A stretch of 64,000 bases of DNA from NCBI GenBank assembly GCA_937899245.1, contig CALDKB010000047.1, positions 184,372 through 248,371 of the forward strand. The letters are read 5' to 3'. The stretch is from an uncultured Bacteroidales bacterium. GTDB taxonomy: Bacteria; Bacteroidota; Bacteroidia; Bacteroidales; ML635J-15. The position numbers and the translations under genes were made by a program. Shown here one piece after another: positions 7,984 through 17,000 of this stretch (its first letter is position 1; every line of letters begins with the position of its first letter). The notes below the pieces were generated by a model. It had not been told where the DNA came from. It worked only from the letters and a program-made list of their open reading frames with translations, and made no database searches.

Positions 7984-8697
7984 ATGGATATTGTTCTTAT
8001 AGGATACGGAAAGATGGGAAAGGAGATTGAACGTGTTGCGCTTGACCGCGGGCATCGTATCTCCGAAATATTTGACATCGACCGCGATATTCGTTCTTGC
8101 GGTGATATTGCTTCACTCGGCGATGTGGCTGTCGAATTTTCAACACCAAGGACTGCCGAACAGAATGTACGCACATGCTTGAACGGCGGTTTGAGAATAG
8201 TTTCCGGTACTACCGGCTGGACTTTTGATGCTGACGAGATGGAAAAATTGTGCAAATTGAACAATTCGGCCTTCTTCTATTCGTCAAACTATAGCATTGG
8301 AATGAACATTTTTATGGCCGTCAATAAGATGCTTGCCAATAAGCTGGCTGCTTATCCCCAGTATTCTGCTCACATCGAGGAAACTCACCATATCCACAAG
8401 TTGGACAAACCAAGTGGAACTGCCATTACGCTCGCAAAAGGCATTATGGAGAACAATGGCAAATACTCGGACTGGAAACTTGATGAAGGCGGAAACAATA
8501 TATTGGAAATTGATTCGTTTAGGGAAGGTGAGGTCTTCGGTGATCATAGCGTCCTATGGTCTAGCGATTTCGACGACATTACAATTACTCATTCGGCAAA
8601 GAGCCGTCGCGGATTGGCTAATGGCGCTGTTATGGCGGCCGAGTTCCTTGCTGGAAAATGTGGCTTGTTTTCAATGAATAACTTACTTGGATTATAA
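7984..8697 (+). CDS. dapB: 4-hydroxy-tetrahydrodipicolinate reductase
   Basis: 237 residues, the short form usual in Bacteroidetes. DapB reduces the cyclic dihydrodipicolinate intermediate with NAD(P)H in the diaminopimelate/lysine pathway. The dinucleotide-binding loop is GYGKMG (7-12), and the catalytic and substrate-binding segment is the HHIHKLDKPSGTA motif starting at H135, with the acid-base His and the Lys retained. The ATG at 7984 is the first in frame. Three bases separate it from lepB, so dapB, lepB, the lepB paralog and wbqC form one run, an arrangement I know from other Bacteroidales. Confidence 0.97.
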   Translation: MDIVLIGYGKMGKEIERVALDRGHRISEIFDIDRDIRSCGDIASLGDVAVEFSTPRTAEQNVRTCLNGGLRIVSGTTGWTFDADEMEKLCKLNNSAFFYSSNYSIGMNIFMAVNKMLANKLAAYPQYSAHIEETHHIHKLDKPSGTAITLAKGIMENNGKYSDWKLDEGGNNILEIDSFREGEVFGDHSVLWSSDFDDITITHSAKSRRGLANGAVMAAEFLAGKCGLFSMNNLLGL

Positions 8698-8700
8698 CTG

Positions 8701-10398
8701 ATGATTTTCGGAAAGAAAAAAGAAGAAAAGGCTGTACAGAAAAAAAGTGCAGAGGCGGAAGAAAGAAAACTATTGTTTAAGGTTGGCAAGCACGATGTTT
8801 ATATGCCGACGCTCCGCAGTTGGATTTGGTTCGCAATCTGGTCTGTTTGTTATATTGCATGGGTGATATGGCTCTCAAACTACTGGTTCCTTATCGGTGA
8901 ATTGCTGATTGTCGACATTTACATTACTAAGTTCGTTCGCTGGGCGTTCTGGAAACCGCGTCATCCTGAACAGTACAACAAGGTGAAGTTGAAGACTTTG
9001 GAATGGGTTGATGCTCTAATTTTTGCCGTTATTGCTGCTTCGTTCATCAGGATTTTCCTCTTCGAGGCATTTACAATTCCAACATCCTCGATGGAAAAGA
9101 CATTGCAGGTTGGCGATTATCTTTTCGTAAGCAAGACAGCTTACGGACCTCGCGTGCCGATGACTCCGATCTCGTTCCCGTTTGTTCATCATACGTTGCC
9201 GTTGACAGAATCAACACCGTCGTATCTTACTTGGATTCAGAATGAATACCGCCGTATGACCGGCTGGGGCGATTTGAAGCGCGATGACATGGTCGTGTTC
9301 AATTATCCAACTGGCGATACTGTTGTCTTGCAAATACCTGCACAGGACTATTATGATATAATTCGTATTGTGGAGTTCAGGATGGCCGATTTCGATGTGC
9401 AGTATTCTACAATGAAAAACAGAAAGATTGTTGTCGGAAATGTTGCGTCTAAGACAAATGATTATTACATGAATTTGGCTTATTCTCTTTTCAATCCAGC
9501 AGCAAATGTTGCTCATACAAATAAGTTTATCAACAAGGCGGCAACATGCCTGAAGGAAAACGAAAAGGAACTTGCCAATGAGAAGGGGTCGTTGACCGAA
9601 AAGCAGATGTATCATCGTCTTGCAAGAAAAATCGTCCGCGATATGTATGACCTTACCGTTCGTCCAATTGATAAGCGCGAAAATTATATTAAGCGCTGCG
9701 TCGCTGTTGCTGGCGATACTCTGGAGGTTCGCGACGGCGAAGTTTTTGTAAACGGCATGCCTCAGAAGAATATTCCTTCAAAGCAATTCTGCTATCGTGT
9801 TTCAATCAATACGGCAAATATCCCGGAAAAAGTACTTCGCGATAATAAAATCAACAAGTCTGATGTGTATGATATGATGTGCGATTCGGCAACTATCAAG
9901 CTGGTTCCGTTGACTGCTGAAAATTACGAGAAATTCAAGAAGATGTCATTCGTACAGTCTATAGAAAAAAATACTATGGAAAAGGGCGATACAAGCGATG
10001 ACAGCTTTAGAATCTTCCCGCATAACGAGAAATTCCCGTGGAATGTCGATTGGTTCGGTCCTTTGTATATTCCGAGGGCTGGGGACAAGATTGCACTCAC
10101 AGAGGAGAATTTGATCCTTTACGAGCGCGTAATTGGCTACTACGAGGGCAACGACTTGAAAATTAAGGATGGCAAGGCATATATCAACGGTGAACTTGCA
10201 ACAGAATACACGTTCAAGATGAATTACTACTGGATGATGGGTGATAACCGTCACAATTCTGCCGACTCGCGCTATTGGGGTTTTGTGCCCGAGGATCATA
10301 TAGTCGGCAAGGCTTGGTTTATTTGGTTGTCTGTTGATAAGGAGTATGGTGGAATTCGTTGGAATCGTATAGGAAAGATTGTTCATAATGAAGACTAA
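8701..10398 (+). CDS. lepB: Signal peptidase I with a long insertion
   Basis: 565 residues, much longer than the roughly 320 of the E. coli enzyme. Two hydrophobic segments near residues 38-75 and one near 104-122 anchor it in the inner membrane. The nucleophile is S130 in PTSSMEKTLQVGD and the general base is K331 in YIKRCVAVAGD; about 200 residues separate them, against about 55 in E. coli, so a large domain is inserted. The late box GDNRHNSADSRYWG is intact. The enzyme removes signal peptides of exported proteins such as the many secreted proteins in this window. Its stop overlaps the next gene by 11 bases. Confidence 0.95.
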   Translation: MIFGKKKEEKAVQKKSAEAEERKLLFKVGKHDVYMPTLRSWIWFAIWSVCYIAWVIWLSNYWFLIGELLIVDIYITKFVRWAFWKPRHPEQYNKVKLKTLEWVDALIFAVIAASFIRIFLFEAFTIPTSSMEKTLQVGDYLFVSKTAYGPRVPMTPISFPFVHHTLPLTESTPSYLTWIQNEYRRMTGWGDLKRDDMVVFNYPTGDTVVLQIPAQDYYDIIRIVEFRMADFDVQYSTMKNRKIVVGNVASKTNDYYMNLAYSLFNPAANVAHTNKFINKAATCLKENEKELANEKGSLTEKQMYHRLARKIVRDMYDLTVRPIDKRENYIKRCVAVAGDTLEVRDGEVFVNGMPQKNIPSKQFCYRVSINTANIPEKVLRDNKINKSDVYDMMCDSATIKLVPLTAENYEKFKKMSFVQSIEKNTMEKGDTSDDSFRIFPHNEKFPWNVDWFGPLYIPRAGDKIALTEENLILYERVIGYYEGNDLKIKDGKAYINGELATEYTFKMNYYWMMGDNRHNSADSRYWGFVPEDHIVGKAWFIWLSVDKEYGGIRWNRIGKIVHNED

Positions 10399-11233
10399 AA
10401 GGATTTTATTTCTTGTTGTATTGCTGGCCATTGCCGCCGGCATGCTGTTGTTTTTCTATATGTTTGGCTTTTATACAGCCAAGATGCCTGATGGCGAAAA
10501 GAATTTTGTGTTCGTGAGCAAAATAGCCAACGTGGAGGCAGGAGACATTGTGGCTTACCGTTATCCTCTGGAATTTGACACCAAGCTGTCGTCGCGTGAT
10601 GTATATCTTTCGCGTGTGGTGGCTGTCCCGGGCGATATTGTGCTGATTGACGATGGAAAACTTTATCTGAACAACGAGGAAGTTGTTGAAGACTATCCTG
10701 TATATGTGAAGTGCCGTGTGTCTGTAGATTCGGCAGAGAATGTAGATTTCAAGGATGTGCTGTCGAAATATGATGCAAGAATACTAGGTGTTATTAACGA
10801 CGGAAAAGCATGTGATTTCGTGTGCTCAAGAGATGAATTTGAAAAAATAGAAAGTCAGGAAAAAAAGACCTTTTCGGCATGCCGTGTCATTTTTGACAGG
10901 GACGACTGGAAGGATGCCGATGTTTTCCCGTCAAGTGCATTCATAGCATGGAACAAAGATAACTTTGGCCCAATGTATATGCCTGAGGCTGGTGACACTA
11001 TGAACTTGCATCCGCGTATAGCCCCGATATACAAGAACATAATAACGCTCTTCGAAGGCAATGATTTTCAGTCGGATACATACCATGTGCGGATAAATCA
11101 GCAGGAAGTGAGCGAGTTTGTGGCAACCAAGAATTATTATTTCATTCTTAACGATGACCGTACCCAGATTCGTGATTCACGAATGTACGGTCCAATTGCA
11201 GAGGAATACATTATTGGCAAGGTCATCTTCTAA
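10388..11233 (+). CDS. Signal peptidase I paralog, predicted catalytically dead
   Basis: 281 residues from the ATG at 10388. One N-terminal membrane segment (residues 5-30) is followed by an S26-like domain. Aligned by eye with the neighbouring LepB, the nucleophile motif TSSM corresponds to TAKM (residues 30-33) and the general-base motif YIKR to YLSR (residues 73-76), so both catalytic residues are lost: Ser becomes Lys and Lys becomes Ser. The shared LFVSK/VFVSK segment, VAVPGD and the late box DSRMYGPIAEEYIIGK support homology. It is translationally coupled to lepB and may bind signal peptides or regulate LepB without cutting. Confidence 0.85.
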   Translation: MKTKRILFLVVLLAIAAGMLLFFYMFGFYTAKMPDGEKNFVFVSKIANVEAGDIVAYRYPLEFDTKLSSRDVYLSRVVAVPGDIVLIDDGKLYLNNEEVVEDYPVYVKCRVSVDSAENVDFKDVLSKYDARILGVINDGKACDFVCSRDEFEKIESQEKKTFSACRVIFDRDDWKDADVFPSSAFIAWNKDNFGPMYMPEAGDTMNLHPRIAPIYKNIITLFEGNDFQSDTYHVRINQQEVSEFVATKNYYFILNDDRTQIRDSRMYGPIAEEYIIGKVIF

Positions 11234-11250
11234 CAAGTTTTGTCGCAGTT

Positions 11251-11889
11251 ATGTCTAGTTTGTTGTCGACGGCATATTTCCCTAACGTGCAGTATATTAG
11301 CAAGTTTATTGCAGGTGAGCCTGTAATTATTGAACGTTTCGAGACTTATCCAAAACAAACATATAGAAACCGTTGCAACATATTGAGTGCCAATGGTGTA
11401 TTGCCGCTTTCCGTTCCGGTTCAGAAGAACTTTCACACCCTTTCAAAAGATATTAAGGTTGACTATACGGAAATGTGGCAGCGAAATCATACGACGGCAA
11501 TAATGTCGGCCTATAAGAATTCTCCTTTTTACGATTACTATTTTTACAAATTCAACAAGTTCTTTACAACAAAAGAGACTTTTTTGGTTGATTTGAATGA
11601 TAAAATATTGCGTACTGTGCTGTCGATTCTGAAGATAGAAGCAAATTACACATACACGGAAGATTATATCTCTGATGCGTCTGCATACGATGATTTTCGT
11701 GACAGCATAAGTCCCAAGCAATCGAAAAATAAGCATGATGAAACATTTTCACCAAGCTCATATATTCAAGTTTTTGCAGATAGGTTCGATTTTGTTCCTA
11801 ACTTAAGTGTCCTTGACCTAATATTTAATTTAGGTCCAGATAGCTATCGGTACATCGATAGCTGTGTGCGCAAGGGCAGCGAACTTTAA
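11251..11889 (+). CDS. WbqC family protein
   Basis: 212 residues, soluble. The N-terminal STAYFPNVQYISKF, the QTYRNRCNI motif and the LSVPV segment identify the WbqC-like family, often found in Bacteroidetes beside lepB and in some O-antigen clusters. The biochemical role is not established; a link with surface polysaccharide assembly is proposed for some members. It follows the dead signal-peptidase paralog by 17 bases and ends the dapB-lepB run. A 9-bp inverted repeat spans its stop codon. Confidence 0.85.
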   Translation: MSSLLSTAYFPNVQYISKFIAGEPVIIERFETYPKQTYRNRCNILSANGVLPLSVPVQKNFHTLSKDIKVDYTEMWQRNHTTAIMSAYKNSPFYDYYFYKFNKFFTTKETFLVDLNDKILRTVLSILKIEANYTYTEDYISDASAYDDFRDSISPKQSKNKHDETFSPSSYIQVFADRFDFVPNLSVLDLIFNLGPDSYRYIDSCVRKGSEL

Positions 11890-11899
11890 ACCCTTGCGC
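11868..11899. terminator. Inverted repeat over the wbqC stop codon
   Basis: GCGCAAGGG (11868-11876) and CCCTTGCGC (11891-11899) make a perfect 9-bp stem with a 14-base loop that contains the TAA at 11887-11889. It lies between convergent genes and lacks a T tract. An adjacent smaller hairpin (AGCTATCG/CGATAGCT) lies just upstream inside the coding region. Confidence 0.5.
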
Positions 11900-11920
11900 T
11901 CAGCTATAGTTAGGTCCCTC

Positions 11921-13540
11921 TTATTCGTATAGGTATCTCTTGATGCTTTTCTTTGGAGTCTTTTCAAATTCCTGATCACGCACCTGAATTTTGTTAATGT
12001 GCATGTATGCTGGCATCTCTGAGTTTATCTTGTTCTGATATTCAGTAAGTTTTCTTTCGATTTGTTCCGACGACATCTCCTTGGTCATTTCGGGGTTAGG
12101 GTATATCAGCGATATGATTTTTGCAGAGCGGCTAATGACCACGCATTCGGAAACTAGTGGGAAACTGCAGAAGCGAGATTCGATTTCTTCTGGATATACA
12201 TTCTGTCCTGAACTCGTAAGAATCATTGTTTTGCTTCTGCCTTTCAACGAAATGTATCCTTCGCTGTCGATGATTCCAAGGTCGCCTGTGTGTAGCCAGC
12301 CGTTTTCGTCAATGGCCTTTTTGGTTTCTTCTGGATTTTTGTAGTATCCGATCATGATGTTTTCGCCGCGTAGTAGGATTTCTCCTATTTTACCGTTTCC
12401 TGTCGAGTCAACGCGTGCTTCAAGGCAGTCGACAATTTTACCTGCAGAAAAAGGTTTGGCTGTCTTCCAGTCGCAATATGCAACCAGAGGGCCGCATTCG
12501 GTCATGCCGTAGCCGACTGTGTAGGGGAAATGAATTTTGTGTAGGAATTCCTCAACTTCCCTGTTGATTTTTGCACCGCCGAGGACAAGTTCTATAAAAT
12601 TACCACCGAAGGCCCCGTAAAGGGTGTCGTGAAATTTCTTGTAAATGATATTCCTGATTCCCGGAACTTTTGATAAGAATTTCACAGCAGGTTTTTCGAG
12701 CATTGGCTTTATTTTGCCCTTGTAAATTTTTTCTAGTACAAGAGGTACGGACAAGATAAGTCTTGGCTTGTATTCGCCAAAGGCCTTTAATATTATTTGT
12801 GGCGATGGCAATTTTCCGAGAAATATGGTTTGGCAGCCTTCTGTCATAGGGTATAGGAAGTCAAACGCACTGCCGTAGCAGTGAGCCAGCGGCAAGAATG
12901 ATACAATCTTGTCTCCAGGACATAAGTGCATGTTTTCTCTTGCAAATTTTATGTTGGCGGCAAGTGTGTTTAATGTTAGCATGACACCTTTGGGTACACC
13001 TGAAGTTCCTGATGTATAAAGAATTACGCCGAGTTTGTCGTTTGGCAGTTGCGGAAGTGTGAATTCTTCGGCTGAAACATCCTTTATATTATTATTAAAG
13101 GTATATGCGACATCTGAGTTAGAATGGTAGAGGCTGAAATCGTCGAGCTTGTAGATTTCCTCTACGATGGTAAAGTTGGAGGTGTCCATCTTCTTTAGGA
13201 TGTAGTCGGAGACAAATGCTATGCGAGCGTCGGAATGGTTTGTGAGTGCATATATATCTTTAGGCGTGAAATCCTGTAGCAGAGGCACAATAACAGCACC
13301 GTAGGTTGTTGCGGCCAGGTATACGCAAGCCCAGTTGACGGAATTCTTTCCCACAACAACGATTTTGTCTCCTTCTTTTATGCCGCATTCATTGAAAAGC
13401 TTGTGTAATTTTAATATGGTATTGCCCATCTGCCCGTATGTAATCACCGACTCCTTGTTGTCGTAGTCTTGTATTGCAGGGCAATTCCAATTAGTCTTAA
13501 TTGAGTTTTTAAAATAGTCAACAAATAATTCCTTAATCAT
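11921..13540 (-). CDS. Long-chain acyl-CoA synthetase (AMP-forming)
   Basis: 539 residues of the ANL superfamily, which activate carboxylates, usually fatty acids, to acyl-AMP and then acyl-CoA. The ATP-binding loop is YTSGTSGVPKG (175-185), the adenine motif YGMTE is at 344-348, TGD at 418-420, and the catalytic lysine lies in the terminal TPKKSIKRYL segment (about K530). The C-terminus ends soon after this lysine, as in long-chain acyl-CoA synthetases. It is a single-gene unit converging on wbqC. Chain length preference cannot be read from sequence. Confidence 0.9.
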   Translation of the reverse strand: MIKELFVDYFKNSIKTNWNCPAIQDYDNKESVITYGQMGNTILKLHKLFNECGIKEGDKIVVVGKNSVNWACVYLAATTYGAVIVPLLQDFTPKDIYALTNHSDARIAFVSDYILKKMDTSNFTIVEEIYKLDDFSLYHSNSDVAYTFNNNIKDVSAEEFTLPQLPNDKLGVILYTSGTSGVPKGVMLTLNTLAANIKFARENMHLCPGDKIVSFLPLAHCYGSAFDFLYPMTEGCQTIFLGKLPSPQIILKAFGEYKPRLILSVPLVLEKIYKGKIKPMLEKPAVKFLSKVPGIRNIIYKKFHDTLYGAFGGNFIELVLGGAKINREVEEFLHKIHFPYTVGYGMTECGPLVAYCDWKTAKPFSAGKIVDCLEARVDSTGNGKIGEILLRGENIMIGYYKNPEETKKAIDENGWLHTGDLGIIDSEGYISLKGRSKTMILTSSGQNVYPEEIESRFCSFPLVSECVVISRSAKIISLIYPNPEMTKEMSSEQIERKLTEYQNKINSEMPAYMHINKIQVRDQEFEKTPKKSIKRYLYE

Positions 13541-14037
13541 TTTCTTCGTTTTTAAGTTTTGCGATGCAAAGAAATATAGTTCCGCAGAGCCGCTAAAATT
13601 TTTGTGGCATTACATTGCTGTACAAGGGTTAAAGCTTGTTTTGAGGGGCGAAATTTTAATATGCGGGGCGAAACCGCGACCGAGCGTCTTGTTCGAGTGG
13701 CGAAATTTTTAATAGGATTGTGGAAGAGCAGTCGCATTGTTTTGTCTGGCTGTCGTCAGGCATGTACCTGCAGGTGTTTTTGTTTTAATCCTGTTTGCTT
13801 GGCGATTTTTGACATTGGCTTTTGTCCTGCAAAATTAGTCTGTCTCTGCTTTGTGATTGGGGCTTTGGAGCCGATTGAAATTTGAAGTTTTGTACTTTTT
13901 GCAGTGTTGGTGAGAAATAATTTGATGAAAAATGAAAGTTTTGCAATTGCTTTTAGTTTGTTAATTCCATAAAAGTCTATACTTTTGCATGATGTATTAT
14001 AAATGAGGTCTAAGTTTGAAATTTTAAATAAGACTTT
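13541..14037. other. Noncoding region ahead of the first giant gene
   Basis: About 500 bases between divergent genes. It holds a short direct repeat, GGCGAAATTTTAAT at 13647-13660 and again (with one extra T) at 13699-13713, and a partial third copy at 13664-13673. A good promoter for the giant gene lies at its right end. A 93-codon open frame at 13604-13885 looks non-coding. Confidence 0.6.
13957..13987 (+). promoter_or_regulatory. Promoter of the 3721-aa surface protein gene
   Basis: TTTG at 13957-13960 and TACTTTTG at 13980-13987 are separated by 19 bp, a full match to the Bacteroidetes housekeeping consensus. The 5' leader would be about 45 bases. Confidence 0.75.
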
Positions 14038-17000
14038 ATGAATAAGTTCAGAAAGTATTGCGTTATGCTACTGATAGTGAGCATTTTTTCACTAGTTTGT
14101 GGCATTTCGGTCAAAGCACAGAATGGTGCAAATTATGAGGGGACGGGAACAAAAAACCTTTCTAACGCGGTAGTTCTTTCTTCCGGATTTGAGGATGAAG
14201 ATGATAACTCACTGTGGGTTCTGGAAAATGGTTCTCAGGAAAACAAATGGTATATCGGGTCGGCAGCTAGTTATAGCGGGTCGAAAAGCTTGTATATATC
14301 TAATGATGGTGGCGTATCGAATGAGTATTCTACATCATCAACTTCGTATGTATATGCATATCGCACTTTGTCGATACCTGCTGGAGAGTGCGTGGTTAGT
14401 TTCGACTGGAAGTCGAATGGTGAAAGTTCGTGGGATGTGATGCATGCATTTCTGGTTCCTTCATCAGTTACGTTAACTGCTGGAGACGCCAATGGACAAA
14501 TGAATTCAACAAATGTTACGCCCGCGGGATGGTATGATGTTTCGAGTGGCATTAAATATGGACAGACGCAATGGCAACACAATGTTACGACCGTAACTGT
14601 TGATGCCGGAACATATAATCTTGTATTTTTCTGGAAGAATGATAACAATATGGGAGGGCAACCGCCTGCAGCGATAGATAATGTGCGTGTCGTGCTTACT
14701 GATTGTCAGATGATTTCATCTTTGTCTGTCGACGAAATCGGTTCTGATTATGCTTCTGTTTCGTGGTCGGAATCGGGTTCCGCCAGCCAGTGGCAGTATT
14801 TCCTTTCTAATGTTTCTTATGATGAGAACGAACTCGATACTGTCCCTGTAACTCTTGTGTCGTCAAATATCCTAAACTTACAAAATCTTGAGGCGGGAAG
14901 AACGTATTATTTGTATGTCCGTTCCTATTGTAGTGTTACATCTCAAAGTGTATGGACATCTGTTGTTATTAATACAAGTTGTGGTGTTGCGCAAATTCCT
15001 ATTGTTGAAAGTTTTGAGAGCGTAGGACCTCCTGCAACATGTTGGAAACTGATATATGGGAATAATAGTCCATCGGTTAATCCAATGATACATGATTTAG
15101 AAGAATCGTCGGTTGGAAGTCGTAGCTTCCGTTTTAGTTCTTTTTCTTATTATAGTTCTGGTAATTATAATCAATATCTAGTTTCGCCGAATATCAGTGC
15201 AGGACATCATTTGATTTTGGATTTTGATTATAAAAATAAGGAAGTAGACGATACTTTGTATGTTGGATATTCGACAACAGGAGATACTCCGGAATGCTTT
15301 AACTGGACAAAACTATCACCATCGACATTTGATTTTACATCATATACATATATATTGCCAGGTGAAGCAACGTATTTTGCATTCCGCTATAACGCAAATT
15401 GTCGATATTACGCATGGGTTGATAATGTTAACATGCATGAAATCGAGTGTGATGTAGAGGGCTTGTCGGTAACAAATGTTTCAAGTTTTAGTGCAAGTTT
15501 TTCATGGAATGAAGGTTCTGTAAGTCAATGGGGCATCGTTGTTTCGGAATCGGAAATGACAGCTGCGCAGCTTGAAAATGCCGCACCTGTCCTTGTTGAT
15601 GAAAATTATTATACAGCTACAGGCTTGCAGGAAGAAACAGAGTATCATGTTTATGTTCGTCCATACTTGATGGGTAGTTCGTCATGTGATTGGCAATCAA
15701 TTACATTTACAACAGAAACGTTTGTCTGCAGTGCTGTGGAAAATCTTCGTATTGCGGATGCCGGTAATGGTGTTCCTGTTGTGGCGTGGGACGCAGTTGA
15801 TAGCAGTGACGAATGGGCAGTCGTTGTATCGGCAACCCCATTAAGCAATTTTTCTTCTGTTGTGCCGGATATCGTGGAAACAGCATCATATACTGTATCG
15901 TCGTTGGAAGCAATAAATGGAAGTTGCTACATATATGTTCGTCCAACCTGCAATATGTCGGATGCTTCGCTGTGGAGGTCGGTAAGGTACTCGCATAATG
16001 TTGACGAAATATACGAGTGCGATTTTGAGGATAATTCCGAAATTACGCATTGGGAGATAGTTAATGGAGATTGTGAAAACCAATGGTATATTGGCGACGT
16101 AGCAAACAATGGAGGACAAAATGGTTTGTATATTTCCAATGATGGCGGTGTAACGAATCAATATTCAATAACTGGGACTTCGCAAGTGTATGCATATCGT
16201 CAGGTAAATTTGCCGGCGGACGACATTTTAGTAAAGTTTGATTGGAAAGCTTACGGAGAGACGGGCTATGACTATTTATCTGTATATCTGGTTCGTGCAA
16301 TAGGTGACTTTAGCGCAAGCAACATCACTTCCTCCGCTATAATCATCAGCTCGGCTTTGAATGCTAAAAGTTCATGGAGCACAGAATCAAATGCGGTTCA
16401 CGTAGATGAGGCCGGCGCTTATTATCTCGTATTCAAATGGACCAACGATTATTCGGCGGGCTATCAGACACCAGCTGCCGTTGATAATATCAGCATAGTA
16501 AAGCCGTACTGTATGGCAAGTTTTGATGTGGATGTTGATTCGAACGTGCTGTCAATGAATTTGACTTGGAGGAACGTAAATGCTTCTGATTTTAATTATC
16601 AGGTTTTTGCGTCAACGACAAGTGATGCTGATTATCAGACTGTTGTCCCCGAAAATATATCATCGCCATATTATTCGATATCTAATTTGCAGCCAGGTAC
16701 TCATTATTATATATTCTATAGAAAAGTTTGTGGAGAAGGCGAATACAGCGAATGGAAAACGGTTTCCGGCTGGACGGAGTCATGTTATTCTCCTGATTAT
16801 GTTGACGTTGAAGACGTAACAGTTTCTACTGCAAGATGCTCTTGGTACGCGTCTGAATATATTTCGAGGTGGGAAGTTCTCGTTAGTACGTCAAGCAGTG
16901 CATATGACGCAACAGAATCTCCGATATTGGTTGAAAATTCGGAGTTCAATGTGACCGGATTGCTTCCAGAAACAGATTATTATGTATATGTTCGTTCTTA

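Noticed and set aside
13604..13885. 93-codon open frame before the first giant gene
   Set aside because: Cysteine-rich irregular composition, no domain or leader, and it overlaps the short direct repeats; probably chance.
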